Source of the DNA: a virus
Reading direction: 5' to 3' (one strand)
Virus record (IMG/VR): IMGVR_UViG_3300028864_000107
Coordinates: 1-21,864 of that record
Length of the DNA: 21,864 nucleotides
Shown here: in pieces, positions 5,888 to 11,794 of the stretch
Layout: each line of letters begins with the position of its first letter
Numbering within the stretch: the first letter of the stretch is position 1
The notes under the pieces: generated by a model
What the model was told of the DNA's origin: nothing
Databases searched by the model: none
Seen by the model: the letters and a program-made list of their open reading frames with translations, nothing else
Program-made: the position numbers and the translations under genes

Positions 5888-6225
5888 AAACTGAGATTGT
5901 TGAGATCGAAGGGTATTACGCTATTCGACGGTCGTATAGGAAATTTGGGATATTTCCCACTTGTGATTTTGCGTCTTTGACGAATAGGACGCCGTATTGG
6001 CATCCGCGTAACTATGACTATTTTAACTGTTGCCTATCTAAGGACCTCGATAAAGTTCGGTGCTTGTTGGCAGAATTTGGATATAGCACAGGGACTCCAA
6101 TTCTCGGTAACGAAATTATCAATTCGATCGAGCTATTCAACATGCACAAGATAGCAAAAACTGATGAAGGAATGGCAGACGTTCTGCTGAAAGCAAAAGA
6201 ATATTACCTGTTGAAAAGGAAGTAA
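5884..6225 (+). CDS. free-standing copy of the soluble domain fused at 4797-5435
   Basis: This 113-residue protein starts at an ATG overlapping the previous stop by 4 nt. It contains YYAIRRSYRKF (11-21), YWHPRNYDYFNCCLS (38-52) and VLLKAKEYYLLKRK (100-113), which align with the C-terminal domain of the membrane fusion protein at 4797. No hydrophobic segment is present, so it is probably cytosolic. The domain itself is not recognised; a small host- or phage-binding module is possible but is only inference. Confidence 0.75.
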   Translation: MKTEIVEIEGYYAIRRSYRKFGIFPTCDFASLTNRTPYWHPRNYDYFNCCLSKDLDKVRCLLAEFGYSTGTPILGNEIINSIELFNMHKIAKTDEGMADVLLKAKEYYLLKRK

Positions 6226-6226
6226 C

Positions 6227-6538
6227 ATGGAGAATCTCATTATGCCAGAAACAGACGGTGTTGACCAGTACGAAGAAGTTGCTGCTGAACTTCTATCGAA
6301 TATTTTCGGCATTACGAGATTCGCTATTAGCGATATTTCGACGTTGTCGGATTTTTCATTGAGCTGTATGCCAGGAGGATTCGACTACGATATGATGTCG
6401 TATGAAGAACTCTGCGACTATACCGACACGCTCATGTTCGACAAAATTTTCAAGACATACGGCATTCTCACCTCGCCTAACATGACGATTCTCGAAGTGT
6501 GTCGGCTTATTTGCCATCCAGCAGCTACCGTTCACTGA
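6227..6538 (+). CDS. small acidic hypothetical protein
   Basis: This 103-residue protein starts at an ATG preceded by AAAGGA (6215-6220). It is acidic and predicted largely helical (EEVAAELLSNIFGITRF, then TILEVCRLI near the end). The overall helix pattern and size faintly recall acyl-carrier-like folds, but the Ser attachment motif is not recognisable, so I do not assign that function. It is cotranscribed with the genes around it. Confidence 0.7.
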   Translation: MENLIMPETDGVDQYEEVAAELLSNIFGITRFAISDISTLSDFSLSCMPGGFDYDMMSYEELCDYTDTLMFDKIFKTYGILTSPNMTILEVCRLICHPAATVH

Positions 6539-6539
6539 C

Positions 6540-7022
6540 ATGAAAGTACCGACCCTCACTGACATCCAGACTGCTGTCTTTGCACGGTATCCTTTCCACT
6601 GCACTGACTGTGGGACATTGTGCGATTTTAGAAATCCTAACTTCGAATACACTATCCCTGGCGGAAATCGTGTGATGCTGCATAACTCGTCGTTTACTGA
6701 TTGCTTATGCGGTAAATGCCTCGCTAAGAGAATCGCTGCCTGGTTTGCAAATCCAACAGACCGATTCGGCGAACCTGATGCTAAGCCTGGCATCTGTGAT
6801 ACGTGTAAAACTGAGAAGGTGGTAGCCGGCTCTATCTCTGCTGCTGATTTTTCAGTTGACTGCCGATTTGGCTCGCAATGGTGGAACGGGCATTGGATCT
6901 GCTGTGACTGTCTTTCTGCTACAGCAATCAACGGCGCACAAAATTCCGGAACAATGGCTAGCATCAGCGGGGAATATTTTGCAATCAACGAGGCGGGCGC
7001 CAGAATTCGCCAGAAGACTTGA
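6540..7022 (+). CDS. double zinc-ribbon-like protein
   Basis: This 160-residue protein begins 1 nt after the previous stop. Four CxxC-type knuckles are visible: CTDC (21-24), CLCGKC (55-60), CDTC (86-89) and CCDC (121-124). This suggests two zinc ribbons, one per pair. Between them lie Arg/Trp-containing segments that could bind nucleic acid or protein. It is the last gene of the operon, and its TGA lies inside the -35 box of the next promoter. The function is unknown. Confidence 0.75.
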   Translation: MKVPTLTDIQTAVFARYPFHCTDCGTLCDFRNPNFEYTIPGGNRVMLHNSSFTDCLCGKCLAKRIAAWFANPTDRFGEPDAKPGICDTCKTEKVVAGSISAADFSVDCRFGSQWWNGHWICCDCLSATAINGAQNSGTMASISGEYFAINEAGARIRQKT

Positions 7023-7066
7023 CCTCCTATAAATATTCGTGTATAATTACTGCAATAGGTAAGGAG
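7019..7066 (+). promoter_or_regulatory. sigma70-type promoter and RBS for the gene at 7071
   Basis: TTGACC (7019-7024) and TATAAT (7042-7047) are 17 bp apart. A strong AAGGAG (7061-7066) lies 4 nt before the ATG. The element GTATAATTACTG matches the promoter before rnlA (GTATAATTGCTG). A TATAAATA at 7028-7035 inside the spacer resembles a T4 late -10 box, so early and late transcription could both start here, although that box may be chance. Confidence 0.8.
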
Positions 7067-7070
7067 CATC

Positions 7071-7484
7071 ATGGACCAAACAGATTTGGAGCAATGGGTT
7101 GACATTTTCGACAAGGCGTTGACAAGTCGTGACCCTATAGTGAAAGAGCAACTGAGCAAGCTGCTTATGATTGCGGCATTGGCGACTTCAGATTCATCAG
7201 CAGCTGAGCGTGGACCATTCCGTTCAATGCTGGAAGAAATGGCAGACATGCGTTGCGAGATTCGAAATATCCAATCCAACATTAATCGTAACGATCAATA
7301 CCGCAGCCAATTTGCCGACCAGCAAGATTACATGTCAAAATATACAAGCATGGCGCGGCAAGATATGATGAAGAAGATGGCGATGCCGTCTATCAATATC
7401 AGTGAGTTTTGGTCTACTGCTGAAGAAAAACATAAGATCATCGATTCACTCAAAAAAAGCGGTAACAATGGTAATATCAAGTAA
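7071..7484 (+). CDS. hypothetical helical protein
   Basis: This 137-residue protein has a strong ribosome binding site and its own promoter. It is predicted almost entirely alpha-helical (LEQWVDIFDKAL, MLEEMADMRCEIRNIQ) and has a Met-rich stretch RQDMMKKMAMP (about 103-113). No domain is recognised and no membrane segment is present. The following gene overlaps its stop (TAATG), so the two are translated together. Confidence 0.75.
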   Translation: MDQTDLEQWVDIFDKALTSRDPIVKEQLSKLLMIAALATSDSSAAERGPFRSMLEEMADMRCEIRNIQSNINRNDQYRSQFADQQDYMSKYTSMARQDMMKKMAMPSINISEFWSTAEEKHKIIDSLKKSGNNGNIK

Positions 7485-8305
7485 TGGGTAGACGTCACTA
7501 CTCATCGTCGAAGCCGTTTACGTGGTTGCGTAAAAAGGTATTCAAAGTCAATAAACCCGTAGCTCTCGGTTGGGGGCAATGGGATAAATGGGATGCTGAT
7601 TTGAAGAAAGATAGACCAGTTGCATTCTTCTTTACTGAAACACTGCCGGAATGGGTCGAATGGATCCCAAATCATAGTGTTGAATACCTCGACAATGTGC
7701 GTTGCTGGTGCTCAAACTATTTTGGTAATACTCACGGACTGCAATCTACGTTATCGAAAGGTAAATGGCACGAGTTCGAGGAGCGTGTCTTATTTAGTAA
7801 TTTTGATGCGTTCATTGATTTTATCGAATGCGAAGAAGCATGGAACCATATCGGATGGTCTGACAAAGAACAAGCTGCACCTTACAAACTTCCGTGGCAC
7901 CAGCGTCACTGGTATACACGTTGGGGTAAACGGTGGCGCTGTGCGCAAGCAGGGATTGACCATCTCAAGTGGGAGATGACGCTGCAAGAGGATGGAGTTT
8001 ATTCTCATCAGGCAATTTCGGCTGTAGAGAAAATGACCCTCTATACCTGGTGGAAAGATATACGCCCAGCTCGAGGCAGGGAGTGGGATGAAAGTGGGTT
8101 CCAGGCATTTTGGGACGCAATGGATCTCAAGTATGGTGGGCACGGCGAGTGGTTATGCTTTGGCACTAAATCGTTGACCGCAGAAGAATCAAAAATATAT
8201 GACGAGTTGTCAGCTAAGAACGAAGAACTAGAGAAGCAGCACGAAGAAGAAGATGACGAAATGCTCATTCGCTTAATTCGTATCCGTAGGGCTCTTTGGA
8301 CGTGA
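7484..8305 (+). CDS. Trp-rich hypothetical phage protein
   Basis: This 273-residue protein starts at an ATG sharing a base with the previous stop. It contains 21 Trp residues, many in W-x-x-W arrangements (GWGQWDKW, EWVEWIP, HWYTRWGKRW). A motif VAFFFTETLPEW lies around 47-58. The C-terminal part (about 228-255) is a charged probable coiled coil (EESKIYDEL, NEELEKQHEEE). I do not recognise a family function. Its last 33 bases are overlapped antisense by the HNH endonuclease gene. Confidence 0.8.
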   Translation: MGRRHYSSSKPFTWLRKKVFKVNKPVALGWGQWDKWDADLKKDRPVAFFFTETLPEWVEWIPNHSVEYLDNVRCWCSNYFGNTHGLQSTLSKGKWHEFEERVLFSNFDAFIDFIECEEAWNHIGWSDKEQAAPYKLPWHQRHWYTRWGKRWRCAQAGIDHLKWEMTLQEDGVYSHQAISAVEKMTLYTWWKDIRPARGREWDESGFQAFWDAMDLKYGGHGEWLCFGTKSLTAEESKIYDELSAKNEELEKQHEEEDDEMLIRLIRIRRALWT

Positions 8306-8974
8306 TTTATATGGTCCTCTTTTCTTACCTAACTTAGAAGCAGACATTTTTGCTCGTGTTTTGTCTGTTGCTGTTTGATTCGCTCGGCTGTCCGATATTT
8401 TCTTTTTTGTTACCTCAGTCTGAGAATGACCCAATCTACCTTTGTATGCGGTAGACCTGTTTATTTTTTGTTCTTCTGACCATACTCGCTCTTTTGCGCG
8501 ATCAGATAACTTTTCTTTATGAGACTCAGAAAAACTTCGTCCCAGGTAATACCCGTCAGGAATAGTCGACGAAATTGCAAGCAGCAGATTCGCTGTCCCA
8601 TTAGTGTACCATTTATTGCCATTGGCCTTACCAGTAAGTTGTTTAGCTAGCGACTCACGTAATTTAGCATATACCGTTGATTTCGGTAAATACCTAGATT
8701 GGTACTGATTACCGGGCTCTATCATTCGACTAAAGGCGTAACACATCTTTCGTTTACTGTCGCCAACAAATATTTTAGTAAGTAGCCAATGACATAAGAA
8801 ATGTTCTCGAGCTGTTAGTGTAGCGAGATTAGTTGGGTCTTTAGCAACTTCCGGAAATATAGACTTAGGCAGGATATGATGTTTTTCAGTGTATCCAGTG
8901 ATAGAACGGCTAAATGCTCGTTGACAAATGTTTGAATACCATGTATAATACTTATTGTTTAACATAATTGGCAT
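8273..8974 (-). CDS. HNH homing endonuclease with NUMOD-type C-terminus
   Basis: This protein has 233 residues from the ATG at 8974, or 230 from the second ATG at 8965. The HNH nuclease core is EKHHILPKS (30-38, His32/His33), N49 and EHFLCHWLLTK (57-67). The region 121-146 (KWYTNG to GYYLGR) and short helix-turn-helix-like segments (SESHKEKLSD, GHSQTEVTKKKISDS) match the DNA-binding NUMOD3-like tails of phage homing endonucleases. It is a free-standing mobile gene inserted antisense between phage genes, overlapping the end of the 7484 gene. No Shine-Dalgarno is evident; the start lies in a hairpin with a late-promoter-like box. No intron or intein is seen. Confidence 0.9.
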   Translation of the reverse strand: MPIMLNNKYYTWYSNICQRAFSRSITGYTEKHHILPKSIFPEVAKDPTNLATLTAREHFLCHWLLTKIFVGDSKRKMCYAFSRMIEPGNQYQSRYLPKSTVYAKLRESLAKQLTGKANGNKWYTNGTANLLLAISSTIPDGYYLGRSFSESHKEKLSDRAKERVWSEEQKINRSTAYKGRLGHSQTEVTKKKISDSRANQTATDKTRAKMSASKLGKKRGPYKSRPKSPTDTN

Positions 8975-8988
8975 ATTGTATTTATGCC
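8970..8988 (-). promoter_or_regulatory. hairpin with late-promoter-like box at the HNH start codon
   Basis: Read on the minus strand, GGCATA (8988-8983), loop AATACAA, TATGCC (8975-8970) form a perfect 6-bp stem. The first ATG of the endonuclease lies in the 3' arm. The 5' arm and loop contain ATAAATAC (8985-8978), matching the T4-type late box. A transcript started from that box would lack the 5' arm. This is an inference from sequence only. Confidence 0.5.
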
Positions 8989-9027
8989 AACCATGCTTAT
9001 CCGATTGATCAAAATTAGGAGAAACTT

Positions 9028-9366
9028 GTGGACGTAATCGTTACTGCAATCATTATTGGATTTCTCGCTTGGATGCCGATCAAATTCATCGCAATGTTCT
9101 GGAAGAATTACACGATCTTCAAGAAGTTAGAGATTGCTAAACGAATTGTCGATAGTACAATGATGGTTCGAATCGACGAGGTTAAATACGAGGACAATGA
9201 GAGTTTAATCCTCGTATTTAACGCAGTCAACGACCAATTCATTACCCAAGGCACAAACAAAGAAGTCTGCGAATATATCTTCAACAAGTTCAAAACTAAG
9301 AACATATTTTTAGTTGCGGCTGACGGGTCAGCAACACAGATGTTAAAACCTGCTGAATCAGAATAG
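9028..9366 (+). CDS. membrane-anchored hypothetical protein
   Basis: This 112-residue protein starts at the GTG at 9028, 5 nt after AGGAGA (9017-9022). One N-terminal transmembrane segment (about 5-24, VTAIIIGFLAWMPIKFIAMF) is followed by a basic stretch and a soluble alpha/beta domain (YEDNESLILVF, NKEVCEYIFNKF). It is probably anchored in the inner membrane with the C-terminal part in the cytosol. A 23-bp segment at 9214-9236 is almost repeated in the structural gene at 10587. The function is unknown. Confidence 0.8.
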   Translation: MDVIVTAIIIGFLAWMPIKFIAMFWKNYTIFKKLEIAKRIVDSTMMVRIDEVKYEDNESLILVFNAVNDQFITQGTNKEVCEYIFNKFKTKNIFLVAADGSATQMLKPAESE

Positions 9367-9384
9367 CCAGCTAAATAAGTTATT

Positions 9385-9420
9385 AGGAGGTCATTACAAT
9401 TGACAACAAATAAGCAATGA
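9385..9420 (+). promoter_or_regulatory. RBS plus possible 6-codon leader peptide coupled to the IF-1 gene
   Basis: The strong AGGAGG (9385-9390) is 26 nt from the IF-1 ATG, too far to serve it directly. It is 9 nt from a TTG at 9400 that opens a mini-frame (MTTNKQ) ending at TGA 9418-9420, which overlaps the IF-1 ATG as ATGA. Ribosomes could initiate on the mini-frame and re-initiate on IF-1. Confidence 0.5.
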
Positions 9421-9629
9421 AGGAAGAATGCCTGCGTTTTGAAGGCACTGTAGTTGAAGTGCTACCAGCAGCAACATTTCGTGTAGTCTTAGAAAACGAA
9501 CACAAGATCCTCGCTCATCTTGGCGGTAAGCTACGCAAAAACAGTATCAACATCCTGTTAGGCGATAAGGTACAAGTGGACGTTTCAGTTTACGACATGA
9601 CACGCGGAAGAATCACTTATCGGCTCTAA
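9417..9629 (+). CDS. infA: translation initiation factor IF-1 homologue
   Basis: This 70-residue protein is close to the 72 of E. coli IF-1. It matches the IF-1 OB-fold along its length. [20 protein letters not shown] (8-27) corresponds to [34 protein letters not shown] (29-42) corresponds to [34 protein letters not shown] (44-63) corresponds to [20 protein letters not shown], and the end is GRITYRL. Bacterial IF-1 binds the 30S A site with IF-2 and IF-3 and tunes start-site selection; a phage copy would be expected to act on host ribosomes. The start is the ATG at 9417; TAA at 9411-9413 blocks any upstream extension. The end is overlapped 17 nt antisense by the GIY-YIG gene. Confidence 0.9.
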   Translation: MKEECLRFEGTVVEVLPAATFRVVLENEHKILAHLGGKLRKNSINILLGDKVQVDVSVYDMTRGRITYRL

Positions 9630-10365
9630 ATTTTACCCATCGAAGTTTTTGGTAATCACTTAAACATGTAGGGCAAGCATACATAGATCGACGGTGGACA
9701 TCTGGCACTTGTTCGAATTCACCGTGGCACGGGCAAATTATTTTCATCGGCGTTGTCATGTTGACAAATGATGATGCATCGTATGAAAATTTATTGTTGT
9801 GCTGCAATTGTGCATCTTGTATAAATTTAGTGTATCCTGTTTTAGTCTTGCTTGCGCCTCGTTGTGACTTACTGCATTGTGGACATCCGCAGCCAGCTAA
9901 ATGGTCCATAGGTTTTTGATTCCATTCGCCGTGAATAGGACACACTATAGTGACATGCGTGTGGGAATTTTTATATTTGACCCGAACATAAGAATATTTA
10001 TTTTTGTGTTTTTTATTAGCTAAGTCGATAAACTCTTGTATTGAACGTTTGTTGACTGATCCAATAAATCTCGGCTTGCCGTAATAACACGACTTGTTTA
10101 GTAGCAACGAGTTATCCCAATATTCGTGTATTGTTTGTTGCTCAAAATCATATGCATCGTTGCCAGATAGAAACTCAGCGATAATCTGCCATTCGAAATC
10201 GTCAAACATAGGATTTACCACTTTTGACGAAGTTCGGTATATAAATAAATCGACATCGGACGGTAACGAATTCGCCTCCCTATACCCGATATAAATTTCA
10301 CCAGTTACTTTATGTGTGCCAAAATAAACATACGGCCGTACTTGTGTTGAGTGATAAATAATCAT
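9613..10365 (-). CDS. GIY-YIG homing endonuclease with two Cys/His DNA-binding repeats
   Basis: This protein has 250 residues from the ATG at 10365, preferred over the TTG at 10407 because the GIY core then lies near the N-terminus and AAAGGG precedes it. [19 protein letters not shown] (11-29) is the GIY-YIG pair, and [18 protein letters not shown] (73-90) carries the probable catalytic Glu75. Two related zinc-binding repeats follow: FIDLANKKH to CPIHGEW to GCGCPQC (112-164) and FIQDAQLQH to CPCHGEF to CPTC (181-234). It is a free-standing endonuclease, antisense to the surrounding genes, with its 3' end overlapping the IF-1 gene. Confidence 0.9.
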   Translation of the reverse strand: MIIYHSTQVRPYVYFGTHKVTGEIYIGYREANSLPSDVDLFIYRTSSKVVNPMFDDFEWQIIAEFLSGNDAYDFEQQTIHEYWDNSLLLNKSCYYGKPRFIGSVNKRSIQEFIDLANKKHKNKYSYVRVKYKNSHTHVTIVCPIHGEWNQKPMDHLAGCGCPQCSKSQRGASKTKTGYTKFIQDAQLQHNNKFSYDASSFVNMTTPMKIICPCHGEFEQVPDVHRRSMYACPTCLSDYQKLRWVKFRADK

Positions 10366-10419
10366 ACTGACATTGCCCTTTAATGTTAGAGTAGTTGGGG
10401 ACGCCAATCCCGCGAACTA

Positions 10420-10445
10420 CACTTATTTATGCCGGATTATTTATC
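10420..10445 (-). promoter_or_regulatory. late-promoter-like boxes upstream of the GIY-YIG gene
   Basis: On the minus strand GATAAATAATCC (10445-10434) and GCATAAATAAGTG (10432-10420) both contain the ATAAATA core of T4-type late promoters and point towards the endonuclease start at 10365, leaving a leader of about 50 nt. Weak evidence: AT-rich 7-mers occur by chance. Confidence 0.35.
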
Positions 10446-10554
10446 CCGTGGTCGAATCACCTACCGTCTGTAACATTCAATCCCACACCTAGTTTAATGC
10501 TGTTTCTAGCATTAAATTCGCACGACTGAACGGTTGACCCATTTTTGCGATCCT

Positions 10555-10567
10555 GATAAATACTTTA
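10555..10567 (+). promoter_or_regulatory. late promoter candidate for the structural operon
   Basis: GATAAATACTTTA lies 19 nt before the ATG at 10587. The identical 13-mer occurs at 19519-19531 before another structural gene, and T4 late promoters have TATAAATA followed by CT-rich bases. Conservation at two structural-gene starts supports a phage late box. It is followed by AAGGA and AGGA ribosome-binding purines. Confidence 0.65.
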
Positions 10568-10586
10568 ATAAGAAGGATCAGGAAGA

Positions 10587-11288
10587 ATGGCACAACAAAT
10601 CATCAATATCGGGGCAAATCCATCTGACGGCACAGGTAGCCCGTTACGTGAATCGTTCGACCGAATCAACAAAAACTTCACAGAATTATACTCAGGTAAT
10701 ATTGCTCCACCGACAGGCGGAAATACTACACCTACTGGGTCAACAGGGGTAGTCACGTCAGTTGCTGGTAAGGTTGGCCCAGTAAAATTGTATGTCAATG
10801 ACGTTAATGGCGCAGTATCGCAAAATTATGTTGACAGCAAAGTTGGTGAATTAGTATTCGACGCAGTCAACGACCAGATTGTTGATCTAACCGCAGCAAC
10901 CCCGGCTATAGTCGACGATATGCGCGTCTTAGCTGCTTCAATCCAGGCAGACAGTGGATATTACGTCGGGCTTGTAGATCAGTTATCAACAAAGCTATCA
11001 ACAACCAACGGCGGCACAATGCTCGCACCGTTACGTTTGAATGCTGATCCAGTAGTTCCAACTGAAGCTGCTACGAAACAATATGTTGACGCTAAAGTAC
11101 AAGCGAATACTACAGCGATCAATACGCTGGCAGCTGATGTCTACACTAAAGCCGAGATGATTCAGATCTTACTAAATATAACAAACAACACAAACGATTA
11201 CGGTTCTATTGCGCCGATTACTGTAGATAATTACGGATCAATAACAGATGCAGTGACAGACATCGAAGATTACGGGGGTATCAATTAA
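10587..11288 (+). CDS. virion structural protein, short fibre/baseplate type
   Basis: This protein has 233 residues. The N-terminus INIGANPSDGTGSPLRESF (6-24) followed by INKNFTELY is a motif shared with the big fibre at 13044 and typical of T4-like structural proteins that dock to the baseplate or tail. The middle has TEAATKQYVDAKV, a common fibre segment. The C-terminus has repeated DYGSI/NYGSI/DYGGI elements, also seen in T4-like virion proteins. It begins the structural operon behind a late-like box. The exact place in the particle cannot be told from sequence. Confidence 0.8.
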   Translation: MAQQIINIGANPSDGTGSPLRESFDRINKNFTELYSGNIAPPTGGNTTPTGSTGVVTSVAGKVGPVKLYVNDVNGAVSQNYVDSKVGELVFDAVNDQIVDLTAATPAIVDDMRVLAASIQADSGYYVGLVDQLSTKLSTTNGGTMLAPLRLNADPVVPTEAATKQYVDAKVQANTTAINTLAADVYTKAEMIQILLNITNNTNDYGSIAPITVDNYGSITDAVTDIEDYGGIN

Positions 11289-11794
11289 TGGCATTCTATC
11301 CGACTTACCTTTATATGAAACAACATTCTGTAACCGGAAAACTATATTTTGGAAAAACAATTTTGACACACGATAAGATGTTAACATATTCTGGTTCCGG
11401 TAAGATTTGGAATTATCATTTACGAAAACATCCAGGCGAAGTGTTGACTATTTGGTATTGTTTGTTCTTCGATAAGGACGAATGCATGAAAACTGCTATA
11501 GGATTGTCTGAAATAGCAAATATAGTTGAGTCGACGGAATGGTATAATCTCAAAAAAGAAACAGGTATTGATGGCGGCCCTCTGCCAGTGCATCTAAGAG
11601 AGGCAGCGTGGAAGAAAACGTCAGCAACAATGACCGGGAAAAGCAAAACCCCCGAACATATTGCTAACGCAGCCTTAGCACTAACAGGCAGGCATCATTC
11701 TGAACAACATAATGCTACGCAGTCATTAGTTAAAAAAGGTATTCCGTGGTCGTCGGCCAGAAGAGAAGCACAAAATAAAAGGAAAATAGCATGA
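11288..11794 (+). CDS. GIY-YIG homing endonuclease nested in the fibre operon
   Basis: This protein has 168 residues. YLYMKQHSVTGKLYFGKT (7-24) is the GIY-YIG core as in T4 Seg proteins, followed by YSGSGKIWNYHL (34-45), a probable catalytic Glu in LSEIANIV and the IDGGPLP segment. MTGKSKTPEHIANAALALTG (about 114-133) and GRHHSEQH are NUMOD3-like DNA-binding elements. The gene is in the same orientation as the structural genes and is joined to both by overlapping stop/start codons (TAATG at 11286-11290, ATGA at 11791-11794). It is therefore translated in the structural operon although it is a mobile element. Confidence 0.9.
   Translation: MAFYPTYLYMKQHSVTGKLYFGKTILTHDKMLTYSGSGKIWNYHLRKHPGEVLTIWYCLFFDKDECMKTAIGLSEIANIVESTEWYNLKKETGIDGGPLPVHLREAAWKKTSATMTGKSKTPEHIANAALALTGRHHSEQHNATQSLVKKGIPWSSARREAQNKRKIA

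Larger units (their letters stand above)
10366..10586. other. intergenic region between the antisense endonuclease and the structural operon
   Basis: No gene is supported here. Besides the late-like boxes on both strands it holds an inverted repeat, TTTAATGCT (10493-10501) and AGCATTAAA (10508-10516), with a 6-nt loop and no U-tract. It could be a weak terminator or a regulator of the divergent transcripts. TTGACC at 10534-10539 has no good partner at 17 bp. Confidence 0.5.

Noticed and set aside
6227-6538. Acyl carrier protein for the small acidic protein
   Set aside because: The size and helicity fit loosely but no D-S-L phosphopantetheine site is seen.
6356-7282. Long antisense open frame (308 codons, minus strand)
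   Set aside because: It lies over three coding genes with clear motifs and coupled starts, crosses a good promoter, and its translation shows no domain.
8306-9027. Group I intron or intein hosting the HNH gene
   Set aside because: The flanking genes are separate, complete proteins, and no split exon or intron core elements are seen.
9400-9428. Sigma70 promoter with TTGACA at 9400
   Set aside because: No -10-like hexamer is found 16-18 bp downstream (the bases there are purine-rich coding sequence).
10493-10516. Rho-independent terminator
   Set aside because: The stem is AT-rich and not followed by a U-tract on either strand; recorded only as an inverted repeat within the intergenic region.
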